From CAWJAP01 sp963834365 (lineage in GTDB: Bacteria; Acidobacteriota; Vicinamibacteria; Vicinamibacterales; Vicinamibacteraceae): 64,000 bases of DNA. Of the stretch, positions 37,372 to 48,645 are shown piece by piece. The notes under the pieces were generated by a model. The model ran no database searches. It was not told the origin of the DNA and saw only the letters and a list, made by a program, of their open reading frames with translations. Numbering within the stretch: position 1 is the first letter of the stretch; each line of letters starts with the position of its first letter. The translations under genes and the position numbers were made by a program. Where the stretch lies: contig CAWIBS010000036.1 in assembly GCA_963834365.1 (NCBI GenBank), forward strand, positions 62,001 to 126,000, written 5' to 3'.

Positions 37372-38633
37372 GTCGGTGCGTGACGTCATTGTCGTGGGAG
37401 CGGGACCGGCGGGGTTGGCGACGGCGATTGCCGCCCGGCAGCACAATCTCGACTATCTCGTGCTCGAGAAGGGGGCGCTGGTCAACACGATCATGCACTT
37501 CCCGTGGAACATGGTGTTCTTCACGACGCCCGAGCTGCTCGAGATCGGCGGTCTTCCGTTCGTGACCCCGTACGACAAGCCCACCAGGCTCGAGGCGCTG
37601 CGCTACTACCGCCGCGTCGCCGACACCTACCAGCTCGCCATCGACTTCGACGAGACCGTGGAGCGGGTCGAGCGTCGTGAGACGGGATCGAGCGGTCCCG
37701 CTGCTCCTCGTGCACACACGCTCGGCGCGTGGGCACGTGCGTGCGCTGGCCTCGCGGACCGTCGTCATTGCGACCGGCGCCTACGACCGGCCGAACCCGC
37801 TCGGCGTCGAGGGCGAGGACCTGCCGCACGTCTCACACTATTACACCGAGGCCCACCCCTGGTATCGCAAGCGGGTGGTCGTGATCGGCGGCGCGAACTC
37901 GGCGGCCGACGCCGCGCTCGAGCTGTATCGCTCCGGCGTGCACGTCACCATCGTCCACCGGCGCGCCGACTTCTCCTCGTCGCTCAAGTACTGGGTGCGT
38001 CCGGATCTGCTGAACCGCGTGAAGGAGGGATCGATTGAGGTCCGTCTCGAGGCGAGCGTGCAGCGGATCACCGCCGATGCCGTCGAGATCCGGCACCGGG
38101 ACCGGCACGACCGCCTGCCGGCCGACGCGGTGTTCGCGCTGACGGGCTATCACTCCGATACCACGCTGCTCGGGCGCGCGGGTGTCGCGTTCGAGCCCGT
38201 GGATCTCACGCCGCAGTTCGACCCCGACTCGTTCGAGACCAACGTGCCCGGCGTCTACGTCGCCGGCAACGTGACCAGCGGGCGGCAGACCAGCAAGATC
38301 TTCATCGAGAACGGCCGCTTCCACGGCGAACGGCTCGTGCAGGTGATTGCGGCGCGGCTGCGCGGCACACCCGACAACGAGCCGCGGCCGGTGCTGTCCG
38401 GTCTTGCCGCCAAGGATGCGGGGCTGAAAGGGGACGGGAGCCTGCCTGGATCGATGCAGCGCTCCCGTCCCCGTCAGTGCACGCCCGTCGAGCCGCCGCC
38501 GGGGTGCCGGGCGAGGAGGGCCTGCATCTCGAGCAGATCGATGAGGGCGTGCGCACGAGACGAGGCGGACTCGCACTCGAGCAGCGCCTGGCGCTCGGCC
38601 GGCGAGAACTGCATGTACTGGCAGAGCGCATGA
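37370..38633 (+). CDS. YpdA-like FAD/NAD(P)-dependent disulfide reductase (one frameshift; true end uncertain)
   Basis: The protein starts with a FAD-binding Rossmann motif, VIVVGAGPAGLATAIAARQH, followed by LVLEKGALVNTIMHFPWNMV and PELLEIGGLPFVTP, close to YpdA, the putative bacillithiol-disulfide reductase. A second nucleotide motif VVVIGGANSAADAALELYR and the FAD contact GVYVAGNVTSGRQTSKIF follow. A frame change lies near 37690. The reading frame continues to 38633 through a hairpin element and antisense to the LON-domain gene, so the true end is probably near 38425 and hidden by another indel. A role in low-molecular-weight thiol reduction is inference. Confidence 0.8.
38430..38472. repeat. 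Long hairpin of the GGGGACGGGAGCC family, copy 2
   Basis: GGGGACGGGAGC (38430-38441) pairs with GCTCCCGTCCCC (38461-38472) and an inner CTGC/GCAG stem extends it. It separates convergent genes and may end transcription in either direction, though no T tract follows. Confidence 0.78.
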
Positions 38634-39103
38634 ACCAGGTCCACGTCCGCGAGCGTGTCGGGGATCTGCACGTCCGCGGCTTTCAGGGCGTCGACGAGCG
38701 CCGTCTCCAGCCGCGGCCGCAAGCGTTCGAGCGTCGCGCGTTCGTCCGGCGAGAGCGGCTCGCTCAGTGTCTCGACGCGGGCCTGGCGGTATTCGCCGCC
38801 GTCGAGCTCGTCGCGAACCCGGTATTTCGACAAGCCGTTGATCACGACGTTGAACCGGCCGTCGGCGAGCCGCTCCGAATGGGAGATCACGCCGGCACAT
38901 CCGACCGGGTAGATCGGAGGGCGCCTCTCGTAGTCGGCCTCGAAGCCCGGCCTGAGCAGCGAGATCCCGATGATGCGGTCGCCCGCCAGCGCGTCACGCG
39001 TCATCGCCCGGTACCGCGGCTCGAAGATGTGCAGCGGCAGGAACACGCCCGGGAACAGCACCACGTTCGGCAGCGGGAAGACGGGAATGACGGGCGGGAG
39101 CAT
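38474..39103 (-). CDS. LON substrate-binding domain protein
   Basis: A stand-alone LON N-terminal domain of 209 residues: VIPVFPLPNVVLFPGVFLPL, HIFEPRYRAMTRDAL, GDRIIGISLL and PVGCAGVISHSERLADGRFN. It has no ATPase or protease domain. Such proteins are widespread and their function is unclear; a role in substrate recognition has been suggested by analogy to Lon. The ATG at 39103 (MLPPVIPVF) fits the domain start, while the upstream part of the longer ORF comes from heptamer repeats (39117-39165). Confidence 0.85.
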   Translation of the reverse strand: MLPPVIPVFPLPNVVLFPGVFLPLHIFEPRYRAMTRDALAGDRIIGISLLRPGFEADYERRPPIYPVGCAGVISHSERLADGRFNVVINGLSKYRVRDELDGGEYRQARVETLSEPLSPDERATLERLRPRLETALVDALKAADVQIPDTLADVDLVHALCQYMQFSPAERQALLECESASSRAHALIDLLEMQALLARHPGGGSTGVH

Positions 39104-39116
39104 GGCGAGAAGCGAC

Positions 39117-39352
39117 GCAGCTACCAGCGACCAGCTGGCCACCGACCACCGAAGCTACCAGCGAACGACCGCGCCCGCCGCAGCCCGCGTGCGGCGCCGC
39201 CGCGCGTCGAGCGCGGCGAATCGCGGCCGCACGCTGGAAGGGCTGCCGCGGCGGTGGCTGCGGGCCACCGCCGCCAGCCCCCGCAGCCCGCGTGCGGCGC
39301 CGCCGCGCGCCGACTCGTCTCGATCGTAGTGTCCGGCTTCAGCCGGACCCGA
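39117..39352. repeat. Heptamers, a 28-bp direct repeat and a REP palindrome
   Basis: CAGCTAC-type heptamers occupy about 39119-39165. CGCAGCCCGCGTGCGGCGCC and 8 further bases occur twice, at about 39177-39204 and 39281-39308. A REP copy GTAGTGTCCGGCTTCAGCC is at about 39327-39350. No gene is supported here. Confidence 0.7.
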
Positions 39353-39400
39353 GGGCGCCTGAAGGCGGCGACCACGACTCAACACGCATCAGCGTCGGGC

Positions 39401-40666
39401 TCAATGCACGGTTTTCGTTTTCTTGTCCATGTAGTCCATGAGCACGTACTGGCCGAGCGTGTACGGCGTGGTGAAGTACGCCTTGCCGTGGCAGATCTCG
39501 GCGACCCGGCGCACGAAGCTCACGAGCTCGTAGTCGCGCGCGAGCATGAACGTGTTGATCATGATGCCGCCCTTGCGGCATGCGGCCACTTCCGCAAACG
39601 TCTCCGACACGATGTGCGGGTCGAGGCCGAAGGCGTTGCGGTAGATGCGGCCGTCGGGCTGCGTCAGCGCCGATGGCTTGCCGTCGGTGATCATGACGAT
39701 CTGCCGCATGTCCTTGCGCTGCCGGTCGAGGATGCGCCGCGCCAGGCGCAGGCCCTCCCGCGTGTTGGTGTAGTACGGCCCGACCTTGACCCGCGCCAGT
39801 TGTCGCAGCGGAATCTCCTCGGCCGAGTCGTGGAAGAGCACGCAGTGGAGGGCGTCGCCCGGGTACTGGTGGCGGATGAGGTGCGCCAGCGCCAGCGCGA
39901 CCCGCTTCGCCGGCGTGAAGCGGTCCTCGCCGTAGAGGATCATGCTGTGGCTGCAGTCGAGCATGAGGACTGTCGCGCAGGAGCTCTGATACTCGCCCTG
40001 GTTGACCATGAGGTCCTGATACTGCACGTCGATGCCGCCCGCTGCCGTCCGTGCGAGACCCGCGCGCCGGACCGCCGCGAGAATCGTCGCGCTGGCGTCG
40101 AGGTTGAGCGTGTCGCCGAACTCGTAGGGCTTCGGCGCCGCTTCCGCTTCGATCCCCGTCGAGAGGTCCCGCGTGTCGTGCCGTCCGGCGCTGCTCTTGC
40201 CGAGCGATCCCAGCAGGTCGCGGAGCGCACGGTAGCCGAGGAAATCGAGGGCCTTGTCGGTGACCTCGAAGGTGATCGGCGGCTGGTTGCCGTCGCCGCC
40301 CGACGGGCCCGCTTCGCGGTCCATCCGCGCCGAGTCGAGATCCGGGTGCGGCGTGATGTAGCCGCGCTGCGTCATGCGCTCGATCAGCTGCTGGATGAGC
40401 CGTTCGAGCCGGGACTGCGCGTCGCTGTCGGCCGGGTCGCCGAGCAGCCGCTCCAGCGTCTCCTGCGACAGCAGGCCGCCGGTCAGCAGCGCTTCGAGGA
40501 TGGCGTCGTGCAGGTCCTGCATCGACTGCGGCTCGCCCTGCTGCTGCGGCGAGCGCGGATTGTCGAAGCCGCTCGCGAGCATCAGGTCGGACAGCTCCGA
40601 CAAGAGCTGCTCGAGGTCGATGCCTTCGAGGTCCTCACCGGTGAAACGGGTGTAACGGTACTTCAC
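39401..40666 (-). CDS. VWA domain protein
   Basis: A 421-residue protein with a helical N-terminal half and a C-terminal von Willebrand A domain. The metal site is LMLDCSHSMILYGEDRF (DxSxS-like), with further elements LHCVLFHDSAEEI, QIVMITDGKPSAL and MINTFMLARD. GTG 40666 (VKYRYTRFTGEDLEG) is taken as start because the longer ORF passes through non-coding DNA. The gene follows an AAA ATPase of the chelatase/MoxR type (40885), and the two probably form a working pair as ATPase and VWA adaptor. Confidence 0.88.
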   Translation of the reverse strand: MKYRYTRFTGEDLEGIDLEQLLSELSDLMLASGFDNPRSPQQQGEPQSMQDLHDAILEALLTGGLLSQETLERLLGDPADSDAQSRLERLIQQLIERMTQRGYITPHPDLDSARMDREAGPSGGDGNQPPITFEVTDKALDFLGYRALRDLLGSLGKSSAGRHDTRDLSTGIEAEAAPKPYEFGDTLNLDASATILAAVRRAGLARTAAGGIDVQYQDLMVNQGEYQSSCATVLMLDCSHSMILYGEDRFTPAKRVALALAHLIRHQYPGDALHCVLFHDSAEEIPLRQLARVKVGPYYTNTREGLRLARRILDRQRKDMRQIVMITDGKPSALTQPDGRIYRNAFGLDPHIVSETFAEVAACRKGGIMINTFMLARDYELVSFVRRVAEICHGKAYFTTPYTLGQYVLMDYMDKKTKTVH

Positions 40667-40736
40667 AGTGACGAGAGTGCACGAGTGCACGAGTGCACGA
40701 GTGACTAGGAGGCAACAATGGCCATTGACGACGGAC

Positions 40737-40765
40737 CCTGCGGCAGGACTGAAGTCCCGCCCTCC
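40737..40765 (-). repeat. REP-like palindrome with GGAG foot
   Basis: On the minus strand GGAG is followed by GGCGGGACTTCAGTCCTGCC, another arm variant of the CTTCAG family, between the ATPase and VWA genes. Confidence 0.7.
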
Positions 40766-40884
40766 TCTTCCACCACGAAACACCGCCGCTGTCGCGGTGG
40801 CCTGACGACCCGCTCAGGGTCGTCCGGTTCGCGCCGCGCACTCGAAGGCGGCCGCGCCGCGCGCTGAGGCCGCGCGGCGCAAGC

Positions 40885-42410
<1,526 letters not shown>

Positions 42411-42497
42411 GAGGCGATACTATCAGTCTTCGGTTTCGGGCCAGTCCAGTCATGGGGATGGGCTCGCTGGTCGTGGGTTGACGGGGCACTGGGTTCG

Positions 42498-42562
42498 GAT
42501 CGCTGGTCGCTGGTCGCTGGTCGCCTGGTAGTTGGTAGTTAGTCGCTGGTAGTTGTCGTTTG
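42498..42562. repeat. Heptamer array (GCTGGTC/GTTGGTA)
   Basis: Units GCTGGTC x3, then GTTGGTA, GTTAGTC and GCTGGTA, between the divergent ATPase and GDPD genes. The stretch 42411-42497 before it shows no gene. Confidence 0.82.
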
Positions 42563-42584
42563 GCTCCCCTGCGCGTCCGGCCGC

Positions 42585-43495
42585 ATGCCCACGTCCGAGC
42601 ATCCCTGGTTCCGGCTGACGCGCCCGAGTGCCCGTCCGCTGGTCTTCGCGCATCGCGGCGGCGCCGGCGCTGCGTCCCGAAAATACGCTCGCGGCTTTCG
42701 CTCACGCACTCCACCTCGGCGTCGACGGCGTGGAGCTCGACGTCCGGCTCTCGAAGGACGGCGTCCCCGTCGTCATCCACGACGAGGATCTCGCCCGTAC
42801 GACCGGTGCGACCGGCTCCGTGTCGGCGCAGACCGCCGACGAGCTCGCGGCCATCGACGCTGGCTGCCGCTTCGTCCCCGCCGACGCCGATCCGCTGGAA
42901 GCCCGAGGCGGTGGGTGTCCCGCGCTTCCGTGATGTTCTACGCGCTGGTGCGGGCCGTTCCGCTCATCATGGAGCTCAAGGGCGCGAACCCGCCGCCTCG
43001 CGGTCGAAGCCGTGCGGGTCGTCGAACGAGGAGCAGCGCGCTCGATCGCGTCTGCTTTGCGGCGGTTCGCCGATGCGACGGTCGGCGCTGCCCGGCGCGC
43101 GGCCGACGGGGTGGGCACCAGCGCGGCGAGCGTCGAGATCCGGCAGGCGCTCTACGATCGTACGTCGCGCTGGCCGCTCGGCGCCACGCCCTACGGGGCG
43201 TTCCAGGTGCCGGAGTGCGTCGAACTCGACCCGCGTCGTCTCGCCGCGCTTCATCCGCCACGCGCACCGTGCGGGGCTGCTGGTGCAGGTCTGGACGGTC
43301 AATGAGGAAGCCGACATGCGGCGGCTGATGGGCTGGGGCGTCGACGGCTTGATCACCGATCGTCCGGATCTAGCGCTGACGAGCGGTGGCGCTTCCAGCG
43401 CTCGGCCATCGTCGCTCGCATCACCAGCACCGAGCGCTGAGACCCGCGGCCCGTGGCAGGCCCGCGAGCCCGATGAGGAAGAGCAGCGCCCGTGA
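42585..43495 (+). CDS. Glycerophosphodiester phosphodiesterase (multiple frameshifts)
   Basis: GDPD hydrolyses glycerophosphodiesters to glycerol 3-phosphate and an alcohol. Catalytic-site segments are present: RPLVFAHRGG, then ALRPENTLAAFAHALHLG, VDGVELDVRLSKDGVPVVIH (Glu and Asp metal ligands) and DEDLARTTGATG; the C-terminal signature AGLLVQVWTVNEEADMRRLM with GVDGLITDRPDLAL closes the domain. The frame changes near 42660, 42900, 42960-43010 and 43240. The protein has no signal peptide and is probably cytoplasmic. The end overlaps a convergent gene, so the true stop may be near 43382. Confidence 0.8.
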
Positions 43496-44114
43496 AGAAC
43501 GCGACGTAGCCGGTGGCCGGTCCGGGCGGCTGATATGCGAGGGCTCCGAGCGACACGCCTTCGAGCAGCGCCATCACGACGCGCTTGGTGAGCCCCGACC
43601 CCGGGGCGTAGAGCGCCGCCAGCACCACGTACTTGAGCACGAACGCGGAGCCGAAGACGACCAGCAGGCTCGCGAGGTGGCGGCGCGATCCGGGGACGCG
43701 GCCAGCGTGTTGCCCAGCAGCACGAGGAAGCAAGATTGAACGCGAACGCCAGCAGGCCCGCCTCGGGCGTCAGGGTGTTGAACACCTGCGCTGCCGCGAG
43801 AAAGAGCGTCGTCAGCACAACGACGCCGCAGACGTTCGCGAGCGCGACGGCGTTCGGGACCGAACAGCGCGTTCGGACGAGAACGGCCGGATGCGATACA
43901 GCGCGGCCAGCAGCATCACCGCCAGCACGAGCGCCATCAGCGGCGGCGGCACGAACGCGAGCGCCGCCGGTCGCCGCGATCCGAAGGCCGCCGGCGAGCG
44001 TGACGGTCAGGAACACGAGCGGCAGCACGAGCGCTTCGCGCACGGCCGCCGCGTTGTGCGGTGGACGGGTGCGTCCCACCGCGCCGGGTGGAGACGTCAG
44101 CCTGGACCGCTCAC
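43421..44114 (-). CDS. Membrane protein of unknown function (frameshifts)
   Basis: Hydrophobic segments can be followed across frames: EALVLPLVFLTVTLAGGLRIA, PPLMALVLAVMLLAALYRI, NVCGVVVLTTLFLAAAQVF, LVVFGSAFVLKYVVLAALY, GALAYQPPGPATGYVAFFTG and LLFLIGLAGLPRA. I do not recognise the family. The GTG start overlaps the stop of the upstream TPR protein gene as GTGA. Indels near 44105, 43990, 43730 and 43490 are required. The 3' end overlaps the convergent GDPD gene. Confidence 0.6.
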
Positions 44115-44612
44115 GGGCGGCTCCCCAGCATGCGCAGGGATTGAGGTCGGAGCTGTCGCGCGTGAGCCCACGCTCGAGCTCGCCTCGCAACTCGTCCGAC
44201 GTCTTCAGGGTCAACCCGGGCATCGTCCACGCGGACGAATCCGTCGGGTGCCGCCGCCACGGCGCGGCCGAGCGCGTCGAGCGCCTGCTTGTAGAGCGCA
44301 TCGTCGCGATAAAAGCGTCCCCAGCCCTGCCGCATGAAGCTGTAGGCGATGTAGAACTGTGTCGTCGGGATCGCGCAGCGCCGGGTCGGCGCGCGCGAAA
44401 GCCGCGCGCGCCTCCGGAAATCGATCGGCGCGAAAGTGGCGCAGCCCCTCGTCGAAGACCGCCCGGTCGATCGCGTAGGCGCCAATGGTCGAGGCCACGC
44501 CGCCGCGCACCTCGGCCATCGTCCGCGGCTGCGCCGCATAGACCCAGACGATGAAGGCCGCATACACCGCGGACGCCGCGAGCCCGAGCGAACGGACCAG
44601 GGTGGAGGACAT
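44111..44612 (-). CDS. Small membrane-anchored TPR-like protein (frameshifts)
   Basis: An N-terminal anchor (LGLAASAVYAAFIVWVYAAQ) is followed by TPR-like helices: AIDRAVFDEGLRHFRADRFP, EARAAFARADPALRDPD, and after a change near 44360 TQFYIAYSFMRQGWGRFYRD and YKQALDALGRAVAAAPDGFV. The C-terminus is LNPLRMLGSRP with the stop overlapping the next start (GTGA). It probably works with the membrane protein encoded downstream; the function is unknown. Confidence 0.65.
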
Positions 44613-44822
44613 GGGCAGCTACCAGCTACCAGTTACGAGCTACCAGGGATAGTGACGAGTGATCAGTGACGAACGACCGAGACCGACGACCAGGACCAGC
44701 GACCAGGGAACAGCGACCAAGCTATCAGCTATTGGCGATATCCCGGCGCGGCTGAAGCCGCGCCCTCCTGGGCGTCCTTGCTGACGGCGACAGCTTCGTC
44801 ACTGTAGCTGGTAGCTGGTAGC
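44613..44822. repeat. Heptamer arrays flanking a REP palindrome
   Basis: CAGCTAC-type 7-bp units occupy about 44621-44720. A REP with GGAG foot (GGCGCGGCTTCAGCCGCGCC on the minus strand) is at about 44746-44770. GTAGCTG x3 and GTCACTC units (about 44804-44837) run over the lutC stop codon. Confidence 0.82.
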
Positions 44823-44825
44823 TGG

Positions 44826-45538
44826 TCACTCGTCACTGACAAGTACCACGTGCACCTCTCCCGGGCCGTGCACCCCCCGGCTGAGCGTGTGCTCGATGTC
44901 GGCGGTGCGGCTCGGGCCGGTGATGCAGACGAAGTTGCTGCCCCGCGTGACGAGCGACGGGCGGGCGCGGATCAGCGATCGCAGCGACGTCGACGATGTC
45001 GCGGGGACGGACGATGGCGACGTGCACGGGTGTCAGCAGTGACGCGAGGCGCGGGCGGCCCGGGCCCGATGCGACGATGAGACTCCGGTGTCGGCGATCG
45101 CGGCGTCGACGCCGGTGATGCCGATCGACGCCGCGTCGAGCGCGGCCATCTGGGTCGTCGCGCCGTGCGCCTGACTGATCGAGCGTGCGGCTCGGCGAGC
45201 GTGAGCCCGGCTGCCGTCGAGGCCGCCTGCAGCCCGGCCAGTCCCACGGCGTCCTCGTTCCAGGCGAGGACGCGGGACGTCGCCACGGTGGTTGCGAGGC
45301 GTGAGACGACGGCGAGGACTCCCGCGAGCGAGCTGGCCTCGTGCACGATGCCGGCGAGCGCCTCGAACTCTCGCGCTGAACCGCGCGATGCGCGCCGACG
45401 GGTCGGCGATCTCCGGCGACGGGTCCAGCGTGCCCGGATGGCGCCGAGCCGCTGCCGGGCAGGTGCCCACGATGCTCGCGCATGCCTGCGCCGACCGAGT
45501 GCCATGCATCGCGCGCGCGCTCGGCTGGGGGTCGTCAT
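44826..45538 (-). CDS. lutC: LUD-domain protein LutC (frameshifts)
   Basis: Third gene of a lutABC lactate-utilisation operon. The LUD-domain core is visible as VLAWNEDAVGLAGLQAA, SIGITGVDAAIADTG and RGSNFVCITGPSRTADIEHT, ending VHVVLVSDE. Its ATG overlaps the lutB stop as ATGA. The N-terminus and two places in the middle (near 45180 and 45075-45030) need frame changes. LutABC oxidises L-lactate through an iron-sulfur pathway; LutC is the subunit without clusters. The stop codon lies at the edge of a heptamer array. Confidence 0.82.
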
Positions 45539-46967
45539 CGGCGGCGGGTCCGCGTCTGCCAGCGCGCGGTGAACGATTCCGGAGCCATGGCACCGGGAAA
45601 TCGCGCGTCTTCGTCCACCCCGCGAGTGGCCCGGGCATCGACTTCATCCAGCCATCCGTCGCCGCCCACCTGCCGAGAGCCGCCGCCAGCTGGCCCGCCG
45701 CGTGGAAGAGCGCGGGCCGGCGGCCGCACCAGCCGAGCGCCTGCATGCCGAGCGCCACCCACAGCGGCGATTCGCCCTGCCTCGACGCTCTGCCGCCGCA
45801 GCGCCAGCAGCATGCGCGGAATGTCGATGCGCACCGGGCACACCTCCCGGCACGCGCCGCACAGGCTGCTGGCGTGCGGCAGGTCGTGGAACGCGTCGAG
45901 GCCGCGCAGCGCCGGCGTGAGCACCGACGCCGACCGGCCCCGAATAGACGCTGCCGTAGGCGTGCCCGCCGATCTGCTGATACACCGGGCAGGCGTTCAG
46001 GCACGCGCCGCAGCGGATGCAGTAGAGGATCTCGGCCAGCTCGCTGCCGAGCACCTTGCTGCGGCCGTTGTCGACGAGCACGACGTGCAGCTCCTCGGGA
46101 CCGTCGGGCTCGCCGGCGCGGCGCGGGCCGGTGAGGACGTTCGTGTAGACCGTGAGCTTCTGCCCGGTGCGCGCTGCGCGCCAGCACCTGCAGCATCACG
46201 GCCAGATCGTCCGCCGTCGGCACGAGGCGCTCGATGCCCATCATCGCGACGTGGACGCGCGGCAGCGTCGTCGTCAGCCGGCCGTTGCCTTCGTTGGTGC
46301 AGATGCAGATGCTGCCGGTCTCGGCGACGCCGAAGTTCGACGCCGCTGATGCCCAGGTCGGCCTGCAGGAACGCGTCGCGCAGCACGCGGCGCGCGAACT
46401 GCGTCATGTGCGGCACGTCGGCGACGTCCTCGTCGGTCGCGCCGAGCTTCTCGCGGAAGATCGGGCGACGTCCTCCTTCGTCTTGTGCATGATCGGCGCG
46501 ACGATGTGCGACGGGCGATCGTGGGCGAGCTGCACGACGTACTCGCCGAGGTCGGTCTCGACGACCTCGATGCCGGCGGCTTCGAGGGCGTGGTTGAGCT
46601 CGATCTCCTCGCTGACCATCGACTTCGACTTGACCGCGAGCTCGCACGCCGCGTCGCTGCGCGAGATCGCGGACGTAGCGGACCGCGTCGTCGCCGGTCT
46701 GCGCGTAGTAGACGTGGCCGCCCGCGCGCCTCGACGTCCGTCGACGAACTGATCGAGATAGCGATCGAGCTGCGCGAGCGTGTGGGCGCGGATGGCGCGC
46801 GCGTGATCGCGCAGGGCGTCGGCGCCCTCGAGCGAGGCCAGGCGCGGCGCCGCGACTTCATGCCGAGGACCTTGTGCGCGGTGTGCTGGACCGCGCGCCG
46901 GACGCGTGTCGTCTGGCCAGCGCCTCCTCGACCCGCCGGTAGAAGGGGACGGGACGCGGCCGCTCAT
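45535..46967 (-). CDS. lutB: LutB-type iron-sulfur LUD protein (multiple frameshifts)
   Basis: The N-terminal half is a LUD domain (ALRDHARAIRAHTLAQLDRY, SMVSEEIELNHALEAAGIEV, VVETDLGEYVVQLAHDRPSH, IVAPIMHKTKEDV). The C-terminal half carries two four-cysteine clusters, LYCIRCGACLNACPVYQQIG and LCGACREVCPVRIDIP. ATG 46967 overlaps the lutA stop as ATGA. At least seven frame changes occur between 46920 and 45610, among the densest in the window, yet every cluster Cys is present. The product is expected to pass electrons from lactate oxidation. Confidence 0.85.
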
Positions 46968-47714
46968 CGGTCGCCCGTGGCGGCGAGCAGATCGGCGAGG
47001 TGGCGCACCCGCACGGGGCTGCCGCGCCGGCGCAGGCCGCCGTTCATGTGCATGCGCGCAGCTGACGTCGGTGACGACGACGGTGTCGGCGCCGGAGGCC
47101 TCGATGCGATCGAGCTTGCGCGCCAGCATCGCGCCCGAGATGTCCGCCATCTTCACCGCGAACAGGCCGCCGAAGCCGCAGCAGACGTCGGCCTCGGCAG
47201 CGGGCAGGCGTCGATGCCGCGCGACGCCGGCGAGCAGCGCCTCCGGCTGGTCGTCGACGCCCAGGCCGCGCAGGCCGTGGCAGCAGGCGTGGTAGGCCAC
47301 CTTGCCGCGTGGCGCACGGCGCCGACATCGCGTCACGCCGAGCACGTCGACCAGGAACTGCGTGAACTCGAAGGTGCGCGCCGCCAGCGCCTTCGCCCGC
47401 GCGGCGTAGACCGGGTCGTTCGCGAACAGCTCCGCGTACTGGTGGATCACCATGTCGCCGCACGATCCCGACGGGACGACGACGGGCGCGTCGCTCGCCG
47501 ACAGCACGTCGATGGTGTGGCGGGCCAGGGCCCGCGCTTCGTCGGCAAAGCCGGCGTTGAAGGCCGGCTGGCCGCAGCAGGTCTGGCCATCCGGGAACTC
47601 GACCGCGACGCCGAGCCGCTCGAGCACGGCGACGACCGCGTCACCCGTGTCGGGGAAGAACCGATCGACGAGGCACGTGACGAGGAGCTGCACGCGCGTC
47701 GGCCTGCCGGGCAT
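46964..47714 (-). CDS. lutA: LutA-type (Fe-S)-binding protein with two CCG domains (frameshifts)
   Basis: The first gene of the lutABC operon. It has the cysteine-rich CCG domains typical of LutA/GlpC: TCCGQPAFNAGFADEAR, VVVPSGSCGDMV, KVAYHACCHGLRGLG, DVCCGFGGLFAVKM and TDVSCAMHMNGGL. One change lies near 47320 and another near 47055. The ATG at 47714 follows GATAAGGTTAACACC on the coding strand, which may contain the promoter. Upstream and divergent is an FAH-family gene. Confidence 0.87.
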
Positions 47715-47830
47715 GCGAGGGTGTTAACCTTATCACCCTCCGGCCGCTTGGCGAGCCGTGCGGAGCGCGCCAGGCGGCGGCTTCGCGCGGTGGTGTGGAG
47801 CGGGACGTGATCACGGGAGGAGCTCGGCAC

Positions 47831-48643
47831 ATGCGCTGGATGCGATACGAAGACGGGGGCCAGACGCGAATCGGATAGGTCAGGGCGGCCGCGTGCAGCC
47901 GGTCGAGGCGGCGACGCTGCAGGAAGTGATCGCGGGCAGGGCGACCGGAGCGGCTGGCAGCCCGGTGGAGCTCAGCCGCGTCCGCGTGCTGGCGCCCCTG
48001 CGCCCGGGCAAGATCATCTGCGTCGGGCTGAACTACATGGATCACTGCCGCGAGCAGAAGATCGAGCCGCCCGATCGGCCGACACTGTTCGCGAAGTTCC
48101 CGACCAGCGTCATCGGCACCGGCGACGAGATCCGCTGGCCCGAGGACTTCAGCGAGCAGGTCGACTACGAGGCCGAGCTCGCCGTCGTCATCGGCCGCAC
48201 CGCCCGGCGCGTCTCGGAGACCGAGGCGCTCGGCTATGTCTTCGGCTACACGAATGCGAACGACGTCTCGGCGCGCGACGTGCAGTTCAGCGACAAGCAG
48301 TGGATTCGCGGCAAGGCGGCCGACACGTTCTGCCCGCTGGGCCCGGTGGTCGTCGGCGCCGACGAGCTCGCCGACCCGCAGACGCTGTCCGATCGAGTGC
48401 CGCGTCAACGGCGCCACGCTGCAGGACTCGAATACCCGCGAGATGATCTTCCCGGTCAGCCGCATCGTCGCCTTCATCTCGCGCGCGATCACGCTCGAGC
48501 CCGGCGACGTGATTCTGACCGGCACGCCCGATGGCGTCGGCGTCTTCCGCGACCCCAAGGTCTTTCTCAAGCCCGGCGATCGCGTCGAAGTCGAGATTGC
48601 CGACTTCGGCGTCCTCGCCAACCCCGTCGGCGCCTACCTCTGA
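47831..48643 (+). CDS. Fumarylacetoacetate hydrolase family protein (two frameshifts)
   Basis: An FAH-fold hydrolase or isomerase of the 2-hydroxyhepta-2,4-diene-1,7-dioate isomerase group. MRWMRYEDGGQTRIG leads after a change near 47877 into RVQPVEAATLQEVIAG. Then follow PGKIICVGLNYMDHCREQ, PTLFAKFPTSVIGTGDEIRW, DYEAELAVVIGRTARRV, FGYTNANDVSARDVQF and, after a change near 48395, DVILTGTPDGVGVFRDP with LANPVGAYL. The metal-binding Glu and Asp residues are in AELAVV and NANDVSARD. GGAGGAGC precedes the ATG. An oxidoreductase gene starts 2 bp later, so both are probably cotranscribed. Confidence 0.88.
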
Positions 48644-48645
48644 CC

